A program made the position numbers and the translations under genes. Below, piece after piece: positions 32,080-44,800 of a stretch of DNA of 64,000 nucleotides (positions are counted from its first letter, which is position 1; every line of letters begins with the position of its first letter). Origin of the DNA: Larix kaempferi (lineage: Eukaryota > Streptophyta > Pinopsida > Pinales > Pinaceae). The DNA lies in contig BSBM01000461.1 in assembly GCA_027924585.1 (NCBI GenBank), positions 6,900,001 to 6,964,000 of the forward strand, given 5' to 3'. The notes below the pieces were generated by a model, which was not told the origin of the DNA, did no database searches, and was given only the letters and a program-made list of their open reading frames with translations.

Positions 32080-33071
32080 CACTCACAATCATCAAAACGT
32101 TAAACCCAAATTTTTTCACATCCAAATACACACATCGAAAATAGAAACGAAACACATCAATTTAGAGTATCTATCATTTAGAAAAATCCCAACAACATAG
32201 TATAGACACCCAAGCCAAAACCACCATGATTATGCTAGCAATAAATACGCATTGTAGAGAAAACACAACACATAGATAAGACCCATTTTAATCTATGGAG
32301 TATAAACCTATGAAATTCTTCTCTCTTCAAACACGATATACATACCAGAGAACTTGAAATGCCTGATAGGATTAATACATTCATTTAAAAACCATAGATA
32401 AAAGTATGAATGTACAAAATTGCTAAACATATCTCAACTGTCTGAATTACACAATAAAAACCCAAAAAAGGGGCGAAGTTACAAACATGCAACAAAGAAC
32501 AAAGTAACACCCTACTAAGAGGAGTCATGGCTCGCTAAGAAACCCTTGTCTCTCCAGCAAGAGTGCAACCCAGCAGCAGTGTGAACACCATACCACAAAA
32601 CAAGAACCAACGTATTCAAAAACATTTCCCCGTAGAGGAAAGCGGGTCCATAAGAAGCCATGATCTTACTCGAAGCAATCGCAGTCAACCAGCATTTGAG
32701 CATAGCAGTCCCATGTGGTGAAACACTCGTAGAATTCACCTTGCACATAGAACACAAACAAGAGGTCAGTTTCGATATAGATATGCACACATATATACCT
32801 ATACACAAACAATACTAGATGACAAGTGGACAAGACCATACCTGAGCAAAAGCAGGTATCGCAAAGGTGTCTCCAACCAATGTTTAAAACACAGAACAAG
32901 AGCGTAGCTCTAGTCCTGTACAAGGCCTCTCCCAATACAAACACAGAGACAAAGCCTCGACTTCCCTCTCTTGCAACAAAATCACAAAAGACCAAATGAG
33001 ACATCCAAACAGAGAATGAAAAGGTAAAACCTACCTCCTTCCTAACTTTAATGCTATGCCAGCATGGAACC
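32080..33071 (-). other. Minus-strand frames of unknown nature
   Basis: Open minus frames of 136 codons (33076-32666) and 97 codons (32808-32515) overlap. The larger is Cys/Phe/Val-rich and resembles no protein I know. CTCAG/GTATGG near 32840 could be a splice donor on that strand. No function is proposed. Confidence 0.3.
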
Positions 33072-33076
33072 TTCAC
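33072..33076 (+). repeat. 5' TSD of the TRIM array (TTCAC)
   Basis: TTCAC at 33072-33076 matches TTCAC at 33601-33605, which bounds the whole array. Confidence 0.85.
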
Positions 33077-33600
33077 TGTTAAGATCCTAGTGGGCGGCCT
33101 TCACTAACATCTCGAGGTTTTGGTGTAACGATTCATATCATTTGGTATCAGAGCCTCCACCAAGGTTCAAGTCACAAAGCAGGTGGAAACGTCGGCATTG
33201 CAGTGTTCGCCCGGGGCTCGTACGGCGCAAAGGGGACACCACCGTACGGGCGCACATCCATCCCAGAGTCTAGACTGTAGAGTGTGGTGGGATGTTAAGA
33301 TCCTAGTGGGCGGCCTTCACTAACATCTCGAGGTTTTGGTGTAACGGTTCGTATCATTTGGTATCAAAGCCTCCACCCAGGTTCAAGTCACAGAGCAGGT
33401 GGCAACGTTGGCATTGCAGTGTTCGCCCGAGGCTCGTATGGCGCAAAGGGGACACCACCGTATGGGCGCACATCCAGCCCAGAGTCTGGACTGTGGAGCG
33501 TGGTGGGATGTTAAGATTCTAGTGGGTGGCCTTCACTAACATCTCGAGGTTTTGGTGTAACGGTTCGTATCATTTGGTTTTGGTGTAACAGTTCGTATCA
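33077..33600 (+). mobile_element. Tandem TRIM/SMART retrotransposon: three LTRs, two internal regions
   Basis: The LTR is 64 bp, starting TGTTAAGATCCTAGTGGG and ending TTCGTATCA, at 33077-33140, 33293-33356 and 33509-33572. After the first two LTRs comes TTTGGTATCAGAGCCTCCAC, the initiator-Met tRNA PBS. Before LTRs 2 and 3 lies GTGGTGGGA, a polypurine tract. The repeat period is exactly 216 bp. The array ends with an extra 28 bp (33573-33600) that restarts at TTTGG and copies the LTR end again. TTCAC flanks both ends. The element has no coding capacity and must be mobilised in trans by an autonomous LTR element. A single unit would be 280 bp, in the TRIM/SMART size class. Confidence 0.92.
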
Positions 33601-33605
33601 TTCAC

Positions 33606-34650
33606 ACACTCCATACACCTTCCCATCACATGGGATGCATTGAATTCCAAGCTACCTCTCCACTATCTTTTCAGTTACATTCAAATGGCACTAAAATGAG
33701 ACCAACGTTTATTATCAAAAGCGCATGGGATCATAGTATCCATATCACATAAATCTCATGTGGAAAACCCTCACGATAACTTCGCTAAGTATGAACATGG
33801 CATGGTATTACTATGGTACCTTGACCCCTTTATATATTTTGGAAAAACTTAAAACCTTTGATGAATCGAGGGCATTTCATACACTAGCCTTAAGGCTTCG
33901 CTTTGGTAAACCAAACCACTTGCAGAGACAAAGTAAGAAACGATGTTAGCTTGTAAAAGCTAAGTAAACTCAAGCAGTGATGGGTATGATATCCATCCAC
34001 ATAGAAAATAAATATCTTTAAAAACATATCCCAACATATGACAAACAATAACAAGCATTTGAACACTTGCAGTAAAAGAAGACTCCATTATAATTATGAG
34101 ATAGACCAAGACCAAATCAAGTTACTATGGATAATTATTATAGTGAGTTAGTTAGAATCCTTTAGATTTTATGCCAGGTTATTACCATAAACAATCATAT
34201 ACAGACCATTCGAAGTGAAGCGAAAGGAAATAGTCTGAAACGATACATTGAGAATAACCGAGTAGATGTCCATTTGAGAAGCAAACAAGTGAGAATACCA
34301 ATATTTAACGAGTGCTGAAGTTAATTTATATAATCATGTATTTTACGACTGACTAGGCCCTTATAATTGTTTTTTTAAGGTTAATGTTTTAGGGACATTA
34401 TAGACGAATATTGATAACTATGCAATCTATTTGTTACATTTTTACTATTCACATTTTTCATCATTCAACATTGTTTACTTTTCATTGTTAAGATTATTTC
34501 TCACATAACTACATAAGTAGTCTTGTTGATGGTACTATATAGTTTCAAAGAACTAAATAAAGTGAGTAAATTTCAAACGATAAAACATAATGATGATCAT
34601 ATACAAGTTTTGTGTGACCACCTTCTACTACAACTGGCCTAGATCCATCT
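33606..34650. other. No gene recognised
   Basis: AT-rich, short frames only, no domain visible. Confidence 0.55.
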
Positions 34651-34654
34651 TAAT

Positions 34655-34780
34655 TGTCGATCTACCATACATTGAGAGGGGTCAAATCCCTCAAGGTGAA
34701 AACCCTTCTTCCACTTTTACAAACTAAAACAAAATTACCTCAATGGATTTGATCTCTCTTGGCACATGGTAGATATCGAA
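34655..34780. repeat. Imperfect inverted repeat
   Basis: CGATCTACCATACATTGAGA near 34664 pairs with the reverse complement of CTCTTGGCACATGGTAGATA near 34755. ATCAAATCC and GGATTTGAT flank the loop side. A similar single arm occurs near 35905. It may be LTR-derived. Confidence 0.55.
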
Positions 34781-34789
34781 GGATCTAGT

Positions 34790-35620
34790 CTATTGGTAGC
34801 TCTATTTGCAATAATTACTTGAAACTATGGCATTGGATATATGGATCAATTGAGAATTTCGACTAATTTGTAATTAATGAAGTTATGGTTATTACTGGAA
34901 TCAATCAACATCGCTACCTTTTTCTTTTTGATATATCCTTCTATCGTGAGAGTTTAAGGAGTACTAATGTTAGCCAATGTATGACAAGATATGGTTGGAG
35001 TAGTATCTTTTGTTTTGCCTCTTGATATTGTTTTCATTCTAGATCTTCTTCCTCTTCAGAATTTATGCAGAATAACTTCTTATCACTATAGTTATACTTG
35101 TTATTGTACTTATTGTCACAATTGAAACATAGTCATTTCTCTCTTATTTCCCCCACTTGCTGAGGTGACAACCTTGTACGTTGAGTGGTGTTATGAGTGG
35201 AAACATTTCCCTCTCTATAGGTTCTAGTAAAATCCTTTCTAGTGACTATATTTTTTACTTTCGACTTTCCTTTCCAAATTAAAGACATTCTCTAATGACT
35301 TAGGTTCAAAGAGATGTACCTCATGTTGAATGCTCTCCTTTAAAGTGACTGTAAATACATCCAACAATTATTCGTGTTCCCTCTCAAAATCCTATTCTTT
35401 GTATCTTTTACCCATAATTCTAGCATCTTTCTCTCAAGGGAAACAACATTCTTGACTTTAACCATGATAAGACACAATGACCAAACAAATAAAATTGAAT
35501 CCACATTATTGTAATGATGATAATATAGGTTAGTTATGTCTATTATTGATTTATAAACAACAACCCACAACTTAAGCACATACATTTTATCATCTCAATT
35601 CTTGGATCCATAAATGGGGC
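34790..35620 (-). pseudogene. Gypsy gag zinc knuckle and protease remnant
   Basis: From high to low coordinates: SIQHEVHLFEPKSLENVFNL (gag C-terminus) near 35340-35275, then a zinc-knuckle-like LCFNCDNKYNNKY near 35130, an acidic linker (SEEEEDLE) and the protease. The protease reads ISCHTLANISTP, a stop, then TLTIEGYIKKKKVAMLIDSS near 34990-34905, followed by NNHNFINYKLVEI. In intact relatives the active site is IDSGSTHNFI; here G is replaced by S-N. Several stops and shifts are present. The element type (knuckle followed directly by protease) is distinct from the gypsy element at 18-23 kb. Confidence 0.75.
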
Positions 35621-35624
35621 GGAT

Positions 35625-36515
35625 TGAAATTTGTTTTAAAAACTCTTGGACAAAGTCAATTAGTTTTTGTAATATAGAGTTAGTAAATTAGGAAATATAG
35701 GTATGTATGTTTCACTTCATAGTCAATGAATTTAAGAATAATTAAGTGTATCTACAACTGTCCATAATGTCAACAAATTCCATTGGGAAAAAAATGGCAT
35801 TAGTAAAAAGGAAAAATAACAAAAATAGCTAACCATAACAATAAAAATATTAAAAAAAAAGATCACTATAAAAAAATATACTAGTAGAGGTTTGTCTTAA
35901 CTTTCGATCTATCAAGTGCCAAGAGTGATCAAATGTTTTAAGGTGAAAATATTTTGTATAGTGCACTGCTTAAGGAAATGTTTGCACTTCAAGGATTTTA
36001 TCTCTCTCAATGCTTGATATATTTGGAGATATGATGGATCTATGGTAGTATATAGGAATCAAAGGCAGTTATATAATATTCTGCAATAAAATACGAAATT
36101 TCCAACTATAATTCACTCACACAAAAGGAGCTATGCTTCTTGCAAGCATGTTCATAGGGTTGGAGATATTGCGTGTAGAGGATTTATAAGAGAACTTCTT
36201 GGACTGTGTATATTCATTGTTTTACCATTTTATGTAATCAAACTTTTGTAGTGCATGGCCATTTACTAACTCATCTTCTATTGAACTTGTATCTGTGCCA
36301 ATGCTTGGAAAAAACTTAAATTTGCCACTATGTAATTTGAATTTAATGAATATGAGCTCTTAGAATGTCTAACACCTCAATGACCTTGTAACAAATCCAT
36401 GTCACTGATTTCCCTTAGGGAGAGAGATTTGCTTTTAGATCACATAGATGGAAATGGGTTAATCGTAAAGATTGACTCCCCAAATTTTTCATATTTTGTA
36501 ATTGAGTGGGATAAT
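35625..36515. other. No clear feature
   Basis: AT-rich. The segment near 35900-35945 resembles the inverted-repeat arm at 34661 and might be part of an LTR of the adjacent gypsy remnant. No boundaries could be set. Confidence 0.4.
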
Positions 36516-36800
36516 GGCCACTCATATGAATTTCTGTGGGTTATTTTTAGCACGAATAACAAAATTTTACGGTTGGAATGTATCTATGCCTCCAAATAAT
36601 GATGAGCGTGACACATTTTGGGTTGAATGACTCAGTAGTGACATAGTAATGAATAACTTGCTTTACTAGACAAGATATTATGATGGACCATTGGGTTTTA
36701 GGCCACTTGGATGCTCTTCCAAACTTAAGATGTCTTTTGAATAAGTTGCTAGAGTTGATTTTGGGGTATCGTTAAATCAATTTTCTTAATATGATGCAAC
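36516..36800 (+). pseudogene. Possible LINE endonuclease fragment
   Basis: Broken plus-strand frames read ILRLECIYASNNDERDTFW, a stop, LSSDIV, and DGPLGFRPLGC. The order weakly recalls the apurinic endonuclease of LINEs (VYAP...R..FW..L). Catalytic residues cannot be assigned. Low confidence. Confidence 0.3.
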
Positions 36801-36804
36801 ATTA

Positions 36805-37390
36805 ATGCATGATACTGGGCTACTAGAGATTATTGTACACACTAATAAAATATTGCTCGAGCTGGAGTATCTACAACAACATATTATGAATTGGGGCAAT
36901 GTCCCATGTATAATGAGTAGAGTTCCAACAAGTTCTCTTGTATTTTTTAACTTACCTGGCTTGCCATTGTTTCCCTCAACTTGGCCTCACTAAGTTGAAC
37001 CATAGCAAGCCCATGGTTAAGGCTAGTGGTCAAGTTTAGGAGTGATAGGAGCATACAAGCAATTTTATTTGTTAGACAACATTGTAACAAAGGGTGTCTC
37101 ACCATGGAACTTGTTATCTTGGAGGCTCCAAATCCCCAAAGTCACCCACTAAGAGGCAGATCCATGGGGTTTGTAGTAGCAATGCCATACTACATAAACG
37201 AAGGTTGCAGATGAACATTGCCAAACTCTTCTTAGAGTTGATTGGGTCGTACATTAGTTATTTGAATCTATGTTTTTATGTTTATTATGACTATAACTGA
37301 TAAATGTTAACGAAGGATGTTTTGGGTTAATTACTTTTTTAACTAATAAATATTAATGAAGGGTGTTTTGGATTAAGCACTTTTTTTATT
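36805..37390. other. No recognised gene
   Basis: Short frames only. A 50-bp phrase (AATGTTAACGAAGGATGTTTTGGGTTAA...) is repeated near 37302 and 37348. Confidence 0.45.
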
Positions 37391-37392
37391 AA

Positions 37393-37545
37393 ATATGTTT
37401 GAATTTTCCATTAGAATGACTACTAATCCATGTAGTTGGCATATGGACACACACATATACACATCGAAACGGTTGAGTTGGATATTTAAACTTCAAATAT
37501 AAATGGTCAAAGCATAATATTGGAGTGGCTTTTGATGGAGGAATT
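37393..37545 (+). repeat. Orphan copy of the OB-fold upstream region
   Basis: Partner of 23278-23425, sharing AATTTTCCATTAGAATGACT, GTTGAGTTGGATATTTAAAC and GGAGTGGCTTTT. Similarity ends before the position where the ATG would lie. Confidence 0.8.
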
Positions 37546-37559
37546 TAAATTATTCAATA

Positions 37560-37780
37560 TATATATTTATCTTAAATTTGGATTCATCAAATTATTAAAC
37601 ACATAAAATTTTGAAATATACTTTTTTACATATTTATCTTAAATTTTCCTTGATTAAATAAATATAACAAATTTAAAATAGATGAATTTTAGAAATATAA
37701 TTTTATACATATTTATCTTAAATTTAAATATAACAAATTTTAAAACACATGAATTTTTTATATATAAATTTTGTATAGTT
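37560..37780 (+). repeat. AT-rich 67-79-bp repeat, three copies
   Basis: ATTTATCTTAAATTT starts at 37565, 37632 and about 37711. ATAACAAATTT and ACACATGAATTTT phrases fall between. Confidence 0.65.
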
Positions 37781-37784
37781 ATTT

Positions 37785-38325
37785 AACATGAATAAAAAAT
37801 ATTATTTAATATAAATTTTTATCAAATTATTTTTTGCTTAAACCTTTTTTTGGTCACAACAAAAAATGTTGCTTGTTATTCAAGAGTCTTGAGTCAAAGA
37901 TAACTTTTACAAAAAACTTGTGAGTCTATAAATTTTCTAGAGACACTTTCTTACTTATCTCACCTAATGACATCATAAACATGTATGGGCTTCTTCCCAA
38001 TACAAATAGTACTTTGAAAATATTTAGTAACCATGACTATTCGCCTAACCATTATACCGCAAAAAAATATTCATTGAAGTCATGAAGTATTACATTTATA
38101 GTCATCCAAAAATCTTAAGTACTTCATTAACAAAATAGGAACACTATTAAAGGAATTTGCATGGCACCATTTATAAGCCTGGATGGAGGTTGATGATAGC
38201 ACTTGTTAGTCCTCAATTTCTTCAAAAAAAACAAGTCCTTCCACTTTACCAATATTCTTTTTGATAATTTCTCATCAACAACGTTAAAATGAAAATAAAT
38301 ATGCTTGAAGGATAAACTCTAGAGC
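37785..38325. other. No feature recognised
   Basis: AT-rich sequence downstream of the minus-strand LINE. No clear poly(A)/poly(T) tail or target-site duplication could be assigned. Confidence 0.5.
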
Positions 38326-38329
38326 TGTC

Positions 38330-38902
38330 TTTGTAACTCCTTGAGTATTTTTTTCCCATGTTCCATAAGGGCCACCTAAATATTTTCATTTGTGACTCCC
38401 AAATTCCCTATCACTTTGGATTCCCTTGACCCTTGTGAAGATACAATACCTTTATGAATAGCAAAAAGAACCAATTCCCAAAGAGCCAAGAGATCAACTA
38501 TTGTATTGGATCCATCATGAGATCCCATACAACAATTAATGCTGCAATAACACCTAAAAATGATGACCATACTAGCCCCTCAATGTTTGATATGAGATGC
38601 ACCATAAAGAAAACCAACATGACTAGACATAGAAAAATGAGGAAAATAAAAAGATCTAGGAGATTTCCCCCCAAATTTTTATGATAGTCTTTATACACTC
38701 CCACCATATTGGAACTTAAACTAGAAATGCACATTTCGACATTTTCAAAAAGTGCAACATTCCTATGTTTCCATATCCCCCAAGAAACATACATTGGAAA
38801 ATATGAATAAGTACATGCATTTGAAACCCATTTAACTAAACAACCTTCAAAGGATCCTTGATCCCATCCTACTGAGCAGTTTAATATTTGAGATACCTCC
38901 AT
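38330..38902 (-). pseudogene. LINE RNase H remnant
   Basis: Frame 38902-38498 contains VSWGIWKHRNVALFENVEM, the spacer after zf-RVT. Around 38570 it shifts into frame 38570-38376: VDLLALWELVLFAIHKGI then SRESKVIGN. These correspond to AELLALW and GDSKVIV of plant LINE RNase H, with E changed to D and D to E/S. The catalytic set is therefore lost. A frameshift lies within the first beta strands. Confidence 0.75.
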
Positions 38903-39405
38903 CCAAAATTACCGAGAAAACAAGCATTGGAAAAATAAGTGGTCAACCGATTCATATTCCATTTGACACAAAATACAACAGTTTGGCCCATACCACCTCC
39001 TTTTAAATAATTATCCCACGTCATTACTTTATTCTCCAACACTAACCAATAGAAAAAATTCATTTTTAATGGTGAATTCCATTTCCATAATGAATTATGC
39101 CACCATTTTTCTTCATAACCAAAATGAGAAAATGAAATAGCTTCATAATCCATTTTTGCACTTACTTGACTTATAGCAACATTCCAACACAAAATGACTC
39201 CATTCTTTATCTTTGATAGTGTAATTCCACAATGTTTGAAACCTTTAATAAAGGCTTCCCATTCTTTAACCAAGTCTTGTGCTAAAATTATTTCTTCATC
39301 TCGCAACCAGTACTGAACATTTAAAATTCCATTATCAGGTCTTTTCACTTGAGCTAGGAAGAAAATATGCAAATTCCTTAGATGTGAAGTGGTAGAAGCT
39401 GACAC
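38881..39405 (-). pseudogene. LINE zf-RVT region
   Basis: An open block of 174 codons: VKEWEAFIKGFKHCGITLSK, EEKWWHNSLWKWNSPLKMNF, LENKVMTWDNYLKGG and the finger region VFCVKWNMNRLTTYFSNACF, where one Cys of the finger is replaced (C-x2-K). Homologous in layout to residues 35-155 of the LINE frame at 9.7 kb. Confidence 0.8.
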
Positions 39406-39786
39406 TTAAAGAACCCTTCAGCTCCAATAAAAGGATCCTCATGAATTTTTACTTTTCTAACATATCCTATTTTCCATGCTAGCCAACACCTAGCTAGTTT
39501 CCCATACTAGGAAAAGAGTCAATCAACCCTCTCTAAATATTTGAAGCATTTGATCCTTTCTTCTCTGTCTTCTTGATCTATCTAATCATAGGATTATTTA
39601 TTAAATATTTTTCCATTATAATTTTATTCCATAAGCCTCTCCCAAACAATTCTCTACATAAACTCTTCATATCCAAAGCCTTACCAAAGCCAAAAAAAAA
39701 TCCACTCCCTAGCCTTCAAACTTCTTCAGAATATAAATATTTTCCCACCTAGCTAAATGAACCCCTTCTTTACATTTGTTTCCAGC

Positions 39787-40875
39787 CTATAAAAGTACTG
39801 GAAAAGTACTCGATATACATTTCTTTATTTCATTCAAAATGTATTTTGAAACAAAATCTAAGGATAACAAGTACACTAGATAGTTCTTCGAGACATATTT
39901 GAGTAGTATCAGTCCTCCCCCCAAGGAAATCCATCTATAACAACAATTGTCAATTTTCTTATCTATCTTTTTTAACAACCAAAACCAATATTGCTTCAAA
40001 TAATTGTTTGGCTTTATAAAATATCATAAATACTTAAGACATGTATCAATTAATTCCATCGAAAAAGGGAAAAGAGTCTAAACTTGATCATGACTCCTTC
40101 CACAACCCCATTGATAAGAAGACTTGATTTTTTAATGTTGAAATCCATACCTGAAGCTTCACAAACTAAATTTATAATCTCATTGTATGCTCTCCATTAC
40201 TCCACAATTCCAACTCCAAAAATAAGAACATCATATACAAACAATAGATGATTAATATAATGAATGCAAGATATTTTTATCCCGTTGATTCCTTTTTTTT
40301 TCCATTCCAATCAACCTTCTCAAGCCTTACACTACAAACTATGAAAGTGACACTTATGGATATAGATATATTTCCATGCCCTCTGGACTCTTCCACTATT
40401 TTCAATAGGCCACATTCAATAATGGTATATAAATCAACAAAAAATTTCATAGTTCAGCCATCCATCCTTGAACTTTTTGACTTAGAAAATATCTCTAAAA
40501 TATCTTCAATTTCCTTAAGAGCCACATGGTCCTTGATCCATTGATGTTCTCCACTTGGGAAGAAACTAGGAAATCATTGGATTACTTGAATCTGAGAACC
40601 AATATTTGAACCTTGTTCCTAAAAGTGTGACCCAAAATGTGCAACTGCAACATCTTCTAGATCAATTTGAGAGGTGATTTATTACCATTGTTGTCCAAAA
40701 TGTCCCATATAGCATTGCAATTTCTTCTTTAGTCAACACATTTATGAATGAACTTTGTGTTTTTATCACCTTGAGCTATCCATTTATGCCTTCTTTCCAG
40801 TCTCTAGGATTCCTCTTCTAGCCTCAGAATTTGAGCTTTCCTGACCTCCAACTGATCTTTTTCCCAATCAAGTAT
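39787..40875 (-). pseudogene. LINE reverse transcriptase remnant
   Basis: Multiple frames. Near 40470-40390: KSKSSRMDG and GLLKIVEESRGHGN of the fingers. Near 40230-40200: HLLFVYDVLIFG, where the palm catalytic FADD is replaced by F-V-Y-D. Near 40160: CEASGMDFNIKKSSLLING. The block 39999-39787 reads LLKKIDKKIDNCCYRWISLG and GGLILLKYVSKNYLVYLLSL, the usual thumb. Catalytic residues are gone. Confidence 0.75.
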
Positions 40876-40877
40876 AT

Positions 40878-41871
40878 CTATATACCATTCCTACTATGAA
40901 AAAAATGGACATCTCCATGATATTTACTACTTCTGATTTTAGATATATGTTTTTGTTCTTCTCCCATTGAATGACTTCTTTTTATTTCTTTCAATTTATA
41001 AACCGATTGTAGTATCGTAGGACCATTAGATCTTTGTGCCAAATCTCTCCACTTTTCACTAACCATAGTAGTAATTTCTTCTTCCTCAATCCATGGGTGA
41101 TTGAATTTGAAGCAATATTTTATCCTAACTGGAGAAACCTCTAATTTAAGGCATATAGGAATATGGTTAGAAATTCCTACATTCACTATCCAAGAATGTT
41201 TTGTTGTGCACCATTTCATTTAAACTTTCAACCAATAAAAATATGTCTGATCACCTTGCCACACCATCTAATCCTACTCTCCCATTCCTCCAAGTGGGAG
41301 AAAAAGGAAGAGTAGTTACATCTATCAACTTGGATTCTTGGAAAATATGATTAAACAATACCTTTAATGGATCCAATTGAGAATTTCCACCACAAACTTC
41401 CCTTGCTGAAGTGGTGAGATTGAGATTGACCCCCATAAGCAAAGAGGATTCATTCAATGTACCAATATTTCCCACCTCTCCCCAAAATAGCTATCTACCA
41501 AAATAAGGTCCATAAAAATTTATAATCTTTAATTTCTAGTCCATATCACCAATGTATCCTTCGAACATGATTGCTACACATGAAATATAGGGGAAAATAT
41601 TAACAATATTAGGGTTCCAAGAAAATGGTAAACCCCCATATTTCCCAATCAGACCCACTGAACAACATTCCCATCCAGGTAGAAATTTTAAAAACACATC
41701 CCTATCCTTGGCACCAGTCACCATTGTTTCTTGTATAAGTAGGATGTGTGGCTTAGTAAATTCAAAGATCAATCTAAGAGCATTATATTTAGGATCTACC
41801 TCCCTAACCCTCAGATATTTAAGGACATGATAATCATGTCGAATCATTCTCTGAGGAAAAATATAGTGCAT
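40878..41871 (-). pseudogene. LINE AP-endonuclease remnant
   Basis: Blocks: TKPHILLIQETMVTGAKDRD (catalytic E retained), then WECCSVGLIGKYGGLPFSWN, then INFYGPYF. Next come LLMGVNLNLTTSAREV, where the usual G-D is G-V, then PTWRNGRVGLDGVAR and WIVNVGISNHIPICLKL, where the S-D-H is S-N-H. Two of the three catalytic motifs are therefore damaged. In-frame stops separate the blocks (41536, 41251). It would nick target DNA in an active L1. Confidence 0.85.
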
Positions 41872-41884
41872 GCTAAAATAAAAA

Positions 41885-44800
41885 CTAGTGACTACTAGAA
41901 GGAAATATAGTGCATTCTAGCTTTCCTTCTAGCACAAAATCAAGTGCATCACAAAGAAATACATTGCATCGTGAAGTAAAGCTAGCATATGTTAGATTTC
42001 CTTCTAGCATAAGTACAAATGCATTATCAAAAAAATCACTGCACCATGAAGGAAATCTAACACAAGCTAACTTTCCTGATAGCGCAAGCAGAACCACATT
42101 GCAAACAACAACATTAAACCACAATGGAAATCTAGCACTTGCTAGCTTTCATTATAGCACAAACACAAGCTAATTTAAAACAACATTGCATTGCGAAGGA
42201 AAGCTAGTGCATGATATAGTGAAAGCTAGCACCTACTAAAATAAAAGTTAGTGCATGTTAGCTTTTGTTCTAGCACAAGAAAAAGTGCACTGCCAAAAAA
42301 TACATTATACCATGAAGGAAAGCTGAGATCTACTAGTTTTCCTTTGAGCACAAGTAATACTTCATTTCCAACAACAACATTTCACCCTAAAGGAAATCTA
42401 GAACTTGCTATCTTTACTTCTGCACAAGCACAACCACATTTCCGACAACAACATTATACCATAAAGGAAATATAGGGTGTTTTCCTTCTACCACAAGCAC
42501 AAGCATATTGCCAACAACAACATTTCACAATCTAGCAAAGTCAATGCTTACTGGATTTCCTTCTACCACAAACACAAGGGGATTACTAAAAACAACATTG
42601 TACAATGAAGTAAACCTAATGCATGCTAGCTTTCCTTCTAGCATAAGAACATTTCCTCAAATATATTGAAGAATGATGGTAGTCTAGCCCAAGCTAGCTT
42701 TCCTTCTAGAACAACCACAATGGCATTGTTGACAATAACATTACACCAAGAAGGAAATCTAGTGCATCCTAGATTTCCTTGCAACACAATAACAAACACA
42801 TAGACAACAACAATATTGCACCATGAAGGAAATCTAGTGCATGCTAGCTTTCTTTCTAACACAAATACAAGGGCATTTTTAACAACAACATTGTATAGTG
42901 AAGAAAATCTAGCGCTTGCTATATTTTCATCTAACACAACCACTTTTCCAAGAACAACATTGCAGCATGAAATATAATGCATGCTACCTTTTCTTCTATC
43001 AAAAGTAAAAGGGAATTTTAACAATTACATCGCACAATAAAGGAATTCTAGCGCATGATAGCCTTCCATCTAACACAAGCACTACCAGATATCCATCAAC
43101 AACATTGTACCAAGAAGGAAATCTAACACATCCTAGCATTCCTTGTATCACGACAAAATATAATTGCCAACAACATTGCACCATGAAGGAATGTTATCGT
43201 CCTTTTTGTACAAGCACAATGACATTTCTAGCAACAACATTGCGCAATGAATGAAAGCTAATGCATGCTAGTTTTCCTTCTGACACAACTACATTTCCAT
43301 CAAATACATTACACCATGAAGGAAATCAAACACATGTAGTTTTCTTGTTAGCACAAGAATAGGGGCATTTCTAACAACAACATTGCACAATGAATGAAAG
43401 CTAGTGCATGCTAACTTTCCTCGTAACACAATCCCTACCATATTTCCAACAAAAACATTGAATTGTCAAGGAATTTTATTGCATGTTAGTTTTCTTTGTA
43501 CCACAACACAAATGAATTGACAACAAAAACATTTCACTTTTCCTTCTAGCACAAGAAGAAGGGCATTTATAAAAACAACATTTCATAGTGAATGAAATCT
43601 AATGTGTTCTATCTTTCCTTCTAGCACAACCACATTGCCAAGAAAACATTGCACCATGAAGGAAATATCACATATGCTAGATTTCCTTGTAACACGAGCA
43701 CAAGGGCATTCCAACAACATCATTGCACCATGAAAGAAAGCTAGAACATGCTAGTTTTCATTCCATCATAAGGATACGGGAATTTCTAAAATCAAATTGC
43801 ATAATGAAGGATAGCTAATGCGGGCTAGCTTTCCTTCATACACAAGGACTACTAGATTTCCAACAAAAAATTTAACTAGAAGGATATCTAGCTCATGCTA
43901 GCTTTCCTTGTAGCACAATGCAAGATATTTTCCAATAACAACACCATGCCATGAAGGAAAGCTAGTGCATTCTATCTTTCCTTTTAGCACAAGAACAAGG
44001 GTATTTCTAACAACAACACCTCACATTGAATAAAAGCTAGCACGTGCTAGCTTTCCTTTTAGCACAAACACATTGTCATCTAATACATTGAACCATGAAG
44101 GAAATCTAACATATGTTATGTTTCCTTCTAGCGCAAGCACAAGGACATTTCTAACAATAACATTGCATAGTGAAGAAAAGCTAACACATGTTAACTTTCA
44201 TAATAGCACAAACACAAGTGAAACATGCTAGCTTTCCTTCTAGCTTTCCTTGTAGCACAATCACATTCCCATGAAATACATTGCATCATGAAGGAAAGTT
44301 AATGCACATTTGTTTTCGTTCTTGTCGAAGACCAAGGGAATTTCTAACAACAACATTGTGCAATGAATGAACGCTAATGTGTGCTAGCTTTTCTTCTACA
44401 AAAATCACATTGTATTCAAATACATTGTGCCATGACACAAATCTAACACATGTTAGCTTTCCTTCTAGCACAAGTACAAGGGAATTTCTAACAACAAAAA
44501 AGTACAATGAATAAAATCTAATGCTTGCTTGTTTTTCTACTAGCACAACCACATTTCCATCAAATGCATTGCACCATGAAGGAAAGAAAAAACATGTTAG
44601 CTTTACTTCTAGCACAAGCACAAGAAAATTTCTAACAACAACATTGCATAGCGAATGAAAGAAAACATATGCTAGCTTTCTTCTAGCACAATCACATTGA
44701 AATAAAATAAACTGCACCATGAAGGAAAGCTTACACATGTTAGATTTCATTCTTGCACAAGTACAAGGACATTTTCTAACAACAACATTGCATAGTGAAT

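Larger units (their letters stand above)
38330..41871 (-). mobile_element. Nearly full-length L1-like LINE ORF2, decayed
   Basis: Four domains in order on the minus strand: endonuclease (41871-40878), RT (about 40875-39790), zf-RVT (39405-38881) and RNase H (38902-38330). No ORF1 is visible. The 5' end abuts the 75-bp satellite within a few bases. Long open blocks (111-174 codons) remain between lesions, so the copy is of intermediate age. Confidence 0.85.

Noticed and set aside
32515-33076. Real minus-strand gene upstream of the TRIM
   Set aside because: Open frames overlap in different registers, have odd Cys/Phe-rich composition and no known motif.
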